DNA of 10,161 nucleotides from Candidatus Hydrogenedentota bacterium (GTDB taxonomy: Bacteria > Hydrogenedentota > Hydrogenedentia > Hydrogenedentales > CAITNO01): the NCBI GenBank assembly GCA_022710255.1, contig JAKLHG010000096.1, forward strand, positions 1-10,161, given 5' to 3'. Under the pieces are notes generated by a model that was given only the letters and a program-made list of their open reading frames with translations, did no database searches and was not told the DNA's origin. Of the stretch, positions 1 to 6,206 are shown piece by piece. Position 1 is the stretch's first letter. Each line of letters begins with the position of its first letter. The position numbers and the translations under genes were made by a program.

Positions 1-1520
1 GCAATGGCACGGGACAGGTCTTTCTGCAATTTCACTATCTCGGACGCCGACATGTCGTAAACATGTTCCAGGGGAACGGATTCCGTATACAACTCTTTTA
101 GGAAATGCCGCGAATAGAAGACGTATTCCTCCCGCGCAAAGCCCACGGAATAGAGGTCGAAGTCCACGCCCTTTTCAACGAGTTCAGCAACGGGACGGCA
201 GAAATAGCGGGCGGACTTATGAATATTAATGGCAGGGAAAACCAGTACCGCGCAGAACAGACTCAGCAGGATAAAAGACCCCAGAACCTGAACATGAAGA
301 TACAGCCCTCTATTCTTGGGTATAGCGGGCAACACCGCCAAACCACATCCAAACATGCACAGCCCGACAAGCGCCAAACCCGGAGTCCATATTTCCCTAT
401 ACTCAGAAAAGAAAATGGCAACCGGTGACACTCCTATTAAAATTAGAATCAGAGCGTATATCCATCCGAGGCGCTTTCTCCAGGCCGCGTTCCCGCTGTC
501 CATGAACTCCAGCACGCCCGCGGCAAAGAATATCGCAAAGGCAGGGAATAGGGGAAGCAGATACACATTCCGCTTGCCTATGGCGATGCAGAAGAAAAGG
601 AAGGCCGGCACGGTCCAACTCAAGAGGAAACGCATGGAGGGGCCGTCGCTCCGATGCCGCCATACCCAGAGCGCCACCCATGGCAGGAACATGGTCCACG
701 GCAGCCAGTCCACCGGCAGGGTGGTGAGGTAATACCAGGGCCAGTTCGCATGACTGACGCCGAGGAAGAATCGGCCCAGGGTCTGGCGGAACATGTTGGA
801 CGCCGGCGCATCACCCGCCGCCTCCTGGACTTCCCGGGCAAACGCGATATGGACCGGCACCGCCCATAGGGCATACACCACAACACACAAGGAACAACCG
901 ATGACCAGATGCGCCCAGGCGCGGGTGCGGTTCGGCGCCCGCCAGGTCCAGGCCAGCACAAAAAGCGTCGGGAACACGAGTACGCCCGGCCCCTTGGCGT
1001 AAAGCCCCGCCAATGCGGCGGTGTAAAACCAGACCAACCATCCCCACCGCCCACTTTTTTCCCAGCGCCAATACCCATACAAGCCCGCTGTCAGGCAGGC
1101 GGCCAGCAACATGTCTATCTGGCCGAAACGGGAGTTCCACCAGAAGCGTTGCATGGTCATCAGTATCAGGACAGACCACAGGGCGATACGGGCGTTAAAC
1201 AGTTCGCGGGCAAGGAGGGCCGTAAACAGCAGGACGACCAGCCCGGAGAGGACCGAGGGAACGCGCGCGGACCACGGGGTTACTTCGCCGGTCAGGGACG
1301 AACATGCGGCGATACACCAGAACAGCAGCGGCGGCTTTTCCGTATAGGGCTGATTGTTGACCCGGGGATGGAGGTAATCGCCGGAATCCATCATCTCCCG
1401 TGCCACGAGCGCGTAGCGGGGTTCGTCAGGCGGCCACAGGTCATAGCCGCCCACGTTGATAGAAAAGATAAGGGCCGCCAAAAGCAGCGCCGCGCCGATA
1501 CGCGTCCATTCTTTATTCAT
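1..1520 (-). CDS. ArnT/PMT-like GT-C glycosyltransferase (partial, 3' end beyond window)
   Basis: Reading the minus strand from the ATG at 1518-1520 gives 506 uninterrupted codons to the left edge without a stop, so the C-terminus is missing. The protein is a polytopic membrane glycosyltransferase of the ArnT / dolichyl-phosphate-mannose protein mannosyltransferase type (GT39/GT83). These enzymes use a polyprenyl-phosphate sugar on the outer face of the inner membrane. Visible support: a first membrane helix (about residues 8-24), then the first periplasmic loop with LWPPDEPRYALVAREMM (28-44), which carries the Asp-Glu pair thought to be catalytic in this fold, then EKPPLLFW (61-68). Many hydrophobic segments follow, including aromatic-rich stretches around 110-125 and 265-285. 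The start overlaps the upstream GT2 stop by 8 bases (ATGAATAA), indicating translational coupling. Acceptor (lipid A, another lipid or a protein) and sugar cannot be read from the sequence. Family call is firm, substrate unknown. Confidence 0.9.
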   Translation of the reverse strand, partial: MNKEWTRIGAALLLAALIFSINVGGYDLWPPDEPRYALVAREMMDSGDYLHPRVNNQPYTEKPPLLFWCIAACSSLTGEVTPWSARVPSVLSGLVVLLFTALLARELFNARIALWSVLILMTMQRFWWNSRFGQIDMLLAACLTAGLYGYWRWEKSGRWGWLVWFYTAALAGLYAKGPGVLVFPTLFVLAWTWRAPNRTRAWAHLVIGCSLCVVVYALWAVPVHIAFAREVQEAAGDAPASNMFRQTLGRFFLGVSHANWPWYYLTTLPVDWLPWTMFLPWVALWVWRHRSDGPSMRFLLSWTVPAFLFFCIAIGKRNVYLLPLFPAFAIFFAAGVLEFMDSGNAAWRKRLGWIYALILILIGVSPVAIFFSEYREIWTPGLALVGLCMFGCGLAVLPAIPKNRGLYLHVQVLGSFILLSLFCAVLVFPAINIHKSARYFCRPVAELVEKGVDFDLYSVGFAREEYVFYSRHFLKELYTESVPLEHVYDMSASEIVKLQKDLSRAI

Positions 1521-2316
1521 GACGGAATTCTCCTGTTTCGGCAGCGGCGTAGGACGGGGCAGTTCCTGAAGGGTTCGTTGTGCCACTGACGGGTTGATGA
1601 AGCATCTCTTCTTCAGACACCAGGATGAGGTATCGCTTCCTGAGCCAGGCTACGCCGAAAAAGTCATACAACACCCAGAACACGCGGTTGAGAAACCCAT
1701 ACTTCGATTCTCCGTGGATGCGCGGGTGATGTTGTACCGGCACTTCAACCACAGTAAGGCCGCCGTTGCGCGCCATGGCGGCGAAAAAACGGTGCACCCC
1801 ATGGAAGGGGACGATATGTTCCAGGCACGCTCTCCGGAACCCCTTGATGCCGCAACCGGCGTCGCGCACACCGTCATCCACGATCCAGCGGCGCACCCGG
1901 TTTCCCAGGAAACTGGTCAATCGCTTGAAAGCGGTATCCTGCCGTGATTCCCGATACCCGCAAACGCAATCGGCGTGTTCCAGGGCCGTTACCAGTTTCG
2001 GGATATCCTGCGGATCATTCTGCAGGTCCGCATCCAGGGTGATGATGTAGTCCCCAACGGACCGGCGCATGCCCGCAAGCAGCGCCGCCGACTGACCGCT
2101 GTTCCGGGTCATGCGCACGTAGCGAAGCGCGGGATAGGCGCATGCCAGTTCCCGCAGTATCCGGTCGGTATCATCCGTGCTGGCATCATTGACGACAATA
2201 CATTCATAGGAACAGTCGAGCAGCGCGGCGAAGGCTTCGTGAACCTGGGCCAGCAACGCGGGCAGATTTTCCGCCTCGTTGAAAGCGGGAATTACAATGG
2301 AAACCGTTTTTTGCAT
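1513..2316 (-). CDS. Family 2 glycosyltransferase, polyprenyl-phosphate sugar transferase (DPM1/ArnC-like)
   Basis: A 267-residue GT-A fold enzyme predicted to transfer a nucleotide-activated sugar to undecaprenyl phosphate at the cytoplasmic face of the membrane. Motifs: VSIVIPAFNEAENLP (5-19) at the nucleotide-binding N-terminus, VVNDASTDDT (41-50), the metal-binding DAD (95-97) in ITLDADLQNDPQDI, RDAGCGIKGFRR (151-162), and HHPRIHGESKYG (196-207), typical of dolichol-phosphate-mannose-synthase-like enzymes. Unlike ArnC or GtrB (over 300 residues) it lacks two C-terminal membrane helices. It ends with YDFFGVAWLRKRYL, a tail I recall from GT2 enzymes that sit beside lipid-A-biosynthesis N-terminal-domain (LABN) proteins and GT39 genes; no LABN gene is seen here. 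The last 30 residues are low-complexity and may be non-conserved. The ATG at 2314-2316 has only a weak ribosome site. The gene overlaps the downstream GT-C gene, which supports a donor-synthesis/donor-use pair. A truncated paralogue lies at 4679-4844. Confidence 0.93.
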   Translation of the reverse strand: MQKTVSIVIPAFNEAENLPALLAQVHEAFAALLDCSYECIVVNDASTDDTDRILRELACAYPALRYVRMTRNSGQSAALLAGMRRSVGDYIITLDADLQNDPQDIPKLVTALEHADCVCGYRESRQDTAFKRLTSFLGNRVRRWIVDDGVRDAGCGIKGFRRACLEHIVPFHGVHRFFAAMARNGGLTVVEVPVQHHPRIHGESKYGFLNRVFWVLYDFFGVAWLRKRYLILVSEEEMLHQPVSGTTNPSGTAPSYAAAETGEFRHE

Positions 2317-2368
2317 GACTGCGTATACCCAAGCTCACCCAGGCCACAATCCAGAGAAAGTCTTGACG

Positions 2369-2441
2369 GTATGTTGTTCACGCTTTAGCGTGCTCTTGAG
2401 ACCTTCTATACGTCCCGCACGCTAAAGCGTGAACAACATAC
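2369..2441. repeat. Perfect 25-bp inverted repeat (REP-like hairpin)
   Basis: Arms at 2369-2393 and 2417-2441 are exact reverse complements, separated by a 23-base loop. The outer part of each arm is gtatgttgttca. The inner part, cacgctttagcgtg, is itself a near palindrome, so each arm could also fold alone. It lies 53 bases upstream of the GT2 start, inside the PAP2-GT2 intergenic region. No T-run follows on either strand, so it is not a standard intrinsic terminator. A REP/MITE-type dispersed repeat is the best guess. It could also affect mRNA stability or expression between PAP2 and the glycosyltransferases. A third copy of gtatgttgttca occurs at 2668-2679 without its partner arm. Confidence 0.75.
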
Positions 2442-2720
2442 GAATCTTCTTGTGTTTGATGAAAGAACATTTTCAATGAGGCACTAAGGAAAAAGAGTTG
2501 CGTCGGTCAAAGTTGAAGAACGTCGCGAAAACCAGGAACCCGCCCCCCCTCATGACATCGGATAGTATATCGCACCGAGTTCCCCGATTAAAAACAGACA
2601 GGGTATTTCACGAGGCACCGTGGACGGAAAACAAGGCCCAGAGGGGCCCCGTTCGCTTCAAAAAGTAGTATGTTGTTCATTTACAAAGGATTATTTGCGC
2701 GTGAGCCATAAACAAGGCCG
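2442..2720. other. Non-coding spacer between hairpin and tandem array
   Basis: About 280 bases with no credible gene. The only open frame here (plus strand from about 2620) runs into the tandem repeat and has no recognisable protein character. The one notable feature is an isolated 12-mer gtatgttgttca (2668-2679), identical to the outer end of the 25-bp inverted repeat at 2369-2441. This may be the scar of another copy of that element. Confidence 0.5.
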
Positions 2721-2906
2721 CTGCGGAACGATTTTTCCGGCTGAAAAACCATTTTCCACGCTGAAAAACCATTTCTCACGCTGGAAAATCATTTTCCACG
2801 CTGAAAAACCATTTCTCACGCTGTAAAACCATTTTCCACGCTGAAAAACTATTTCTCACGCTGGAAAATCATTTTCCACGCTGGAGAACCATTTTCCACG
2901 CTGAAA
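2721..2906. repeat. 20-bp tandem repeat array running into the 3' end of the PAP2 gene
   Basis: Eight full 20-base units start at 2741, 2761, 2781, 2801, 2821, 2841, 2861 and 2881. A degenerate unit precedes them (2721-2740) and a 6-base partial follows (2901-2906). The consensus is close to ctgaaaaaccattttccacg. Second halves alternate between attttccacg and atttctcacg over 2751-2860, giving a higher-order 40-base period that suggests expansion of a two-unit block. Within units the core tggaaaatcattttcca is palindromic. There are no unique spacers, so this is a minisatellite, not a CRISPR. The last two and a half units lie inside the PAP2 reading frame and supply its stop codon. Confidence 0.9.
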
Positions 2907-3560
2907 CATGACATGGTACAGGGCCCATGCGACATACCAACAGATAACCAGGGAAAATAAATCATGACTCAGAAAATGGGCGCCGCGCAGTTCCTGGGTG
3001 ATGGCAAAGAGGGCGCCAAGTCCCAACCCGAAGGCCAGGCCGTAATACCGGCGGGATGGACGGTAGACCGATAATAAGAAGTAGAGACTGACAAAGGCAA
3101 ATCCGCCGGCAGAATGGCCTCCGGGAAAGGCATGCCCCACCGGCAGTCCCGGCGGCACGGCGTCAAACAGGCGGATATAGGGCTTGTCGCCGCCAAACAA
3201 CACCAGGTCCCAGGGCGTATAAATATGGGTGGTACTTTTGAGCAGCGAAACGATGCCCGTGCCGAGAAGAATACACAGAAGCAGATAGCCCGCCCCTTTG
3301 CGATAGGGCCGCAGTTTTTTTATCAGAAACGAGAGCGCTATAAAAAGCAGGAGACCGACGGCGAAATAGACCACCAAGCGCTGCGCTCCCTTATGCAACA
3401 CGCCGGCGGTGATGAAATTGGATTTCAGCGGCCAGCTTTGCGTGGCATGATCAAAAAAAAGCCCTTCGAGGAAGAGGTCCAGTCCGGAGTATTCCGATGC
3501 CACGGCGAATACCGCAATGGCAAGGGGAACCACCAACCGAATTATAGTGATGTAAGACAC
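2856..3560 (-). CDS. PAP2-family membrane lipid phosphatase
   Basis: A 234-residue integral membrane phosphatase of the PAP2 (type 2 phosphatidic acid phosphatase) superfamily, predicted to remove phosphate from a lipid such as a polyprenyl pyrophosphate, lipid A or phosphatidate on the periplasmic side. Hydrophobic segments lie near 8-22, 62-80, 91-106, 152-165, 172-188 and 201-215. The three motifs are recognisable but divergent: K108 with TP at 115-116 in place of the usual K-x6-RP, PGGHSAGG (146-153) with His149, and RGAHFLSHD (192-200), probably using His195 and Asp200. I recall this variant (PWDL, PGGHSAGGF, LRGAHFLSHD) from PAP2 proteins near glycosyltransferase clusters. It starts with GTG at 3558-3560 behind an AAGGA ribosome site. 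The last 12 or so residues (GKWFSSVENDFPA) are encoded by the 20-bp tandem array, so the native C-terminus was probably replaced. It lies between the methyltransferase-like gene and the glycosyltransferases on the same strand. Confidence 0.9.
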   Translation of the reverse strand: MSYITIIRLVVPLAIAVFAVASEYSGLDLFLEGLFFDHATQSWPLKSNFITAGVLHKGAQRLVVYFAVGLLLFIALSFLIKKLRPYRKGAGYLLLCILLGTGIVSLLKSTTHIYTPWDLVLFGGDKPYIRLFDAVPPGLPVGHAFPGGHSAGGFAFVSLYFLLSVYRPSRRYYGLAFGLGLGALFAITQELRGAHFLSHDLFSLVICWYVAWALYHVMFQRGKWFSSVENDFPA

Positions 3561-3710
3561 CCTTATTCGTCCTTATTTTTTGCCATCCATGCGCCGGTTA
3601 CCGATACCTCGACCGTCTCCCCACCCTGTGGCATGCAGCGTAGTAGCGGAGCACCGCCATTACCCGAACGCCCGCGCATTTTACTACAACAGGTTTGGCT
3701 ACACAACAGC

Positions 3711-4457
3711 CTATCTTCCTTCCACATTCAAAATCTTGGTATGTTTCTTCAGAAAGCGGAGGACCAACCACACCAAGAAACCGCCGCCTAACATGATTTT
3801 CCACTCCATATCCACAGCGACCCACAACGTTCCCTCCAGAAATATATCTCCAACAAGTTCTAGAAGGAAAAGCGAAACTATCACCGCGAAAAAGCCGTTA
3901 TATTCCCGCCGGAGCACATTTCTGATGGAGAAGGGCAGATCGGCTCTCCTGTATAGCCTGAAATTCGGAACTATAAGCGGAGTGTTATCGGCCCACTGCG
4001 TGTATTCCTGACCAAACTTCCCGGTAAGAAAGGCTTCCTCCGCAAAGATAATCCGTTCATAGTACAGCCAGAACACCAAAATATAAATCAACACAAGCCA
4101 CCACATGTATGCAAAAAGGGCTACCCCCAATCCCATAAAAAAATTACCCAGATACAGGGGATTGCGCACCACGGAATACGCCCCAGAAGTGTTAAGTTCG
4201 TCCGCAACCTGTTTTTTCGTATTACGACCCGATGTATTTTTCGGGGTATACCCGATGGTAAACACGCGAATACCCAACCCCAGGAAACTGATAACAAGGC
4301 ACAACACTTCCCACAATGTCTCTATGAACTAATTTCCTCCCGGCTTAGTGTATCCGTGCATTGCAGCCAGAAATATCCCGAGAATAAACAAGGGAAGGTA
4401 ACTGCGCCAGCGAAACAACCAACCGCCGCTTTTTTCAAACTGCGCCCTTAACAACAT
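3711..4457 (-). CDS. Isoprenylcysteine methyltransferase-like membrane protein, interrupted by in-frame TAG (probable pseudogene)
   Basis: From ATG at 4455-4457 the minus strand encodes 42 residues (MLLRAQFEKSGGWLFRWRSY...), then TAG at 4329-4331, then continues in the same frame for about 205 residues to a TAG stop at 3711-3713. Residues after the stop show the isoprenylcysteine carboxyl methyltransferase / PEMT-like membrane fold: a helix, a polar SGRNTKKQV segment, GAYSVVRNPLYLGN (the SAM-region motif, usually RHP-x-Y-x-G), a two-helix block, YYERIIFAEEAF, then KFGQEYTQWADNTPLIVP. The part before the stop carries a matching first helix (SYLPLFILGIFLAAM), so both halves belong to one family. 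I recall full-length relatives starting FE-x-x-G-x-WLFRWRSYLP and continuing without a break. The downstream part alone would need a TTG start at 4314-4316 with a poorly placed ribosome site. Substrate unknown. It may modify a lipid in the PAP2/glycosyltransferase cluster, 150 bases upstream of PAP2. Confidence 0.8.
4329..4331 (-). other. In-frame amber codon (codon 43) within the methyltransferase-like gene
   Basis: On the minus strand the codons read CCG GGA GGA AAT TAG TTC ATA GAG. Both sides stay in one frame and both encode family-like sequence. A single substitution from CAG, AAG, GAG, TGG, TCG, TTG, TAC or TAT would create it. A GGAGG sequence lies just upstream, but the nearest usable downstream start (TTG, 4314-4316) is about 19 bases away, so reinitiation would be inefficient. 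Confidence 0.85.
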
Positions 4458-4678
4458 AAATCATTCCCAAGGGTGCAAACTTCCTCCCGGTTATTATACT
4501 CCAAATAGCCTCTTGATGGAGACGCCTTTTCTGCTCTGTCGGAGTACTAACCTGAATAGACAGAATAAAAGCGTTATCGAATTGTACCCTGAGATTACAA
4601 CAGATAAGGTTCCCGCATGGCTCTTGATAGCATGCGGTTGGAGGCGTCATCTACGGGGATCTCCTCTTTGACCGGGTC
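4458..4678. other. Non-coding stretch between GT2 remnant and methyltransferase-like gene
   Basis: About 220 bases without a convincing gene. The minus-strand open frame at 4435-4650 has no family-like sequence. The sequence GTAGATGACGCCTCC (minus strand, near 4640) could encode VDDAS, as in the GT2 nucleotide site, and may be more of the decayed glycosyltransferase, but the match is too short to claim. Confidence 0.35.
4493..4498 (-). promoter_or_regulatory. Possible -10 box upstream of the methyltransferase-like gene
   Basis: The minus strand reads TATAAT here, 35 bases before the ATG at 4457. No good -35 hexamer is seen 16-18 bases upstream, so this is a tentative promoter call for the minus-strand cluster. 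Confidence 0.25.
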
Positions 4679-4844
4679 TCAGCGCACGGGACGGCGGGTA
4701 TCATCCGTGCAGGCGTCATCAACCGCAATACATTCGTAGCCCCAGTCCCGCAAGGTGTTGAAAACGTCACGAACCTGAGCCGGTAATACGGGCAGATTCT
4801 GCACTTCATTGAAGTGCGGGTATAATAACGGATTTTTGTAACAT
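4679..4844 (-). pseudogene. Truncated remnant of a second GT2 glycosyltransferase gene
   Basis: The minus strand encodes FNEVQNLPVLPAQVRDVFNT followed by LRDWGYECIAVDDACTDDT. This matches residues 12-50 of the intact GT2 at 1513-2316 (FNEAENLPALLAQVHEAF, YECIVVNDASTDDT), and the DNA is visibly similar too. It ends with RRPVR and a stop, where the intact protein has DRILR. The expected start, an ATG at 4842-4844 followed by LQKSVIIPA, is out of frame with the rest: a TGA appears at codon 13 and one extra base near 4815 explains the shift. Only the first quarter of the gene is left and the catalytic DxD is absent, so it cannot be active. The homologous stretch stops where the inverted-repeat cassette at 4840 begins. 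Confidence 0.72.
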
Positions 4845-5005
4845 TTTAGCCGAATGGAGGCAATGTTCATAGTAACCTTTAAACGCTTCTCCTCGTCATT
4901 GCGATCGAAGCACCCCGACGCGTCGGCGTTTATTTTTAAAGAAACATGGTCATGATTTTCGAGTATGAGAGGAATACGATTGCTTATCAGCCGACTATGA
5001 TTCAT

Positions 5006-5084
5006 CGTCATTGCGAGGCACGAAGCAATCTGGTTTGCCCCAAGTCCGTTTTACGATGAGATTGCTTCGTTCCTCGCAATGACA
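5006..5084. repeat. REP-type palindromic unit A
   Basis: Arms cgtcattgcgaggcacgaag... (5006-5031) and ...cttcgttcctcgcaatgaca (5059-5084) are inverted copies with two mismatches around a 27-base loop. This would form a long hairpin if transcribed. It belongs to the widespread cattgcgag/gaagcaatct repeat type. Confidence 0.85.
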
Positions 5085-5139
5085 AGGTAAAGAATTTTTT
5101 ATATCTCAATTTTTTAATATGTTACAGGATGCGTTTCTT

Positions 5140-5215
5140 AGGAGCGAAGCGAAGCCATCTGAATTGTTGCTTAAACTTTGGCAAATGAGATTGCTTCGCT
5201 TCGCTCGCAATGACG
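5140..5215. repeat. REP-type palindromic unit B (left arm eroded)
   Basis: The right arm agattgcttcgcttcgctcg... (5188-5215) is complete. The left arm, gagcgaagcgaagccatct (ending 5160), has lost the outer cgtcattgcg portion. Same repeat type as unit A but with the longer gcgaagcgaag core, so the two are separate insertions or diverged copies. Confidence 0.75.
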
Positions 5216-5321
5216 GAAACGTACAGGTTATTTTAAATTCCGGTGTTACACCATTCGGCTAAAATGTTGCGCTAAAGGAAACTTTGTGCCTCACGGGGAA
5301 GAGCAACACATTTTTTTTCCT

Positions 5322-6206
5322 TCAAAGCGTCAATCCCTCCTCCTCAGAACAGACACAACTGATGGTATCATCCGCCTTTGGAAGGAGCGCCTCCAATTGT
5401 TTCAGCAGGAGCCTTGTGTCCTCGGGGAGGCGCCCGCCGAGGCTAATCAAATTAGAAACATGATTCATACGGAAGAGGGTATGATCCATCTCAAGTCTTT
5501 CAAGTATGCTTTTCGCCTCCTGCAAAATGGCTCTATCCGTCAGCGGCTGGAACCCGCCCTCTTCGACGAGGCACATCAGTGGTGTCATCGGCACAATCAT
5601 GGCCGTGAGAAATGAAAGATAGGATGGTTTCATGAGATTGAGGACTTCGATGGTGCCGCGTATATGCTCTACTGATAAGGCTTTTCCCCCGGCGCCCAAG
5701 AGGACAATGGCGGATAGGGCGATATCGGCTTTACGTGCCTTGTCCGCCATCTCTACCAGGTTTTCCGGAGTAGCCCCCTTATGGATAAGCCTGAGTACTT
5801 CTGCGCTGCCGCTTTCCAGGCCGAGATAGCCAAGAGAAAATTCCAGACCCCGCAGTTGCCGCAACTCCTCATCCGATAGTCTCAGAAGGTCCCTGGCATT
5901 GACATAGGCCGAGATACGTTCCAGTGCCGGGAACCGATGGTGCAGATGCCGGCACAGGGCCGCGAAGGTTTCAAAACCGGCGCTCAGGGCGTTGCCGTCA
6001 CAGACAAAGACGCGCCGGGCCCGGGGCGCCATCCTCGCCAGGGCGTCCACATCTTCCAGGACCTCCGCCAGGGGCCTTACCCGGTAGCGTTTTTCCCGGT
6101 ACATGGCACAGAAAATACACTGGTTGTGGCTACAACCCACCGTCAGCTGAATTAGCACGCTTGACGCCTCGCTGGGGGGGCGAAATACACGACCTTCAAA
6201 TCGCAT
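5322..6206 (-). CDS. Radical SAM protein with CX4CX2C cluster motif
   Basis: A 294-residue radical S-adenosylmethionine enzyme. The N-terminal segment LTVGCSHNQCIFCAMYREKR (21-40) binds the 4Fe-4S cluster through Cys25, Cys30 and Cys33, spaced CX4CX2C rather than the commoner CX3CX2C. The aromatic residue before the last Cys (Phe32) and the following MYREKRYR fit a family I recall from COG1032-like Fe-S oxidoreductases. Later barrel motifs include VFVCDGNAL (about 67-75), ISAYVNARDLL and GYLGLESGSAEVLRLIHKGA, the usual SAM-binding region. No B12-binding, SPASM or TRAM domain is visible, so it is a minimal, apparently full-length radical SAM protein. Start: ATG at 6204-6206 with AAAAGG upstream. 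The reaction is unknown. It stands alone on the minus strand, divergent from the lipoprotein gene, with no obvious partner. Its first 32 codons are duplicated at 9602-9695. Confidence 0.92.
   Translation of the reverse strand: MRFEGRVFRPPSEASSVLIQLTVGCSHNQCIFCAMYREKRYRVRPLAEVLEDVDALARMAPRARRVFVCDGNALSAGFETFAALCRHLHHRFPALERISAYVNARDLLRLSDEELRQLRGLEFSLGYLGLESGSAEVLRLIHKGATPENLVEMADKARKADIALSAIVLLGAGGKALSVEHIRGTIEVLNLMKPSYLSFLTAMIVPMTPLMCLVEEGGFQPLTDRAILQEAKSILERLEMDHTLFRMNHVSNLISLGGRLPEDTRLLLKQLEALLPKADDTISCVCSEEEGLTL

Larger units (their letters stand above)
4840..5268. mobile_element. MITE-like cassette with 18-bp terminal inverted repeats and REP-type palindromes
   Basis: aacattttagccgaatgg at 4840-4857 is exactly reverse-complemented at 5251-5268. 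The approximately 430 bases enclosed have no credible gene but hold REP-type palindromic units (cgtcattgcgag ... gaagcaatct). Unit A has arms at 5006-5031 and 5059-5084, matching at 24 of 26 positions. Unit B has arms at about 5140-5160 and 5188-5215. A half unit lies at 4894-4912. The REP-type sequence is a form I recall from several bacterial phyla. No transposase is enclosed, so any movement would need enzymes elsewhere. I see no clear target-site duplication. The left end coincides with the start of the GT2 remnant. The cassette call is inferred from the terminal repeats; the palindromes are directly visible. Confidence 0.5.

Noticed and set aside
909..1589. Long plus-strand open frame (226 codons)
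   Set aside because: It is antisense to the GT-C gene and the GT2 3' end, both of which have clear family motifs; its translation is Pro/Arg/Gln-rich and looks like an antisense artefact of GC-rich coding DNA.
2620..2826. Plus-strand frame through the tandem array
   Set aside because: Half of it is translated repeat; there is no family-like sequence and no clear ribosome site.
2721..2906. CRISPR array
   Set aside because: Units are contiguous 20-mers with no unique spacers and there is no cas gene.
3711..4457. TAG reassigned to an amino acid in this organism
   Set aside because: The same gene terminates at a TAG with further stops (two TAG, then TAA) close behind, and all other long genes here have no internal TAG; a nonsense mutation is simpler.
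4435..4650. 71-codon minus-strand frame
   Set aside because: Overlaps the N-terminal codons of the methyltransferase-like gene in another frame, with no recognisable sequence.
5286..5615. Plus-strand frame of 109 codons
   Set aside because: Antisense to the 3' part of the radical SAM gene, whose protein is clearly real.
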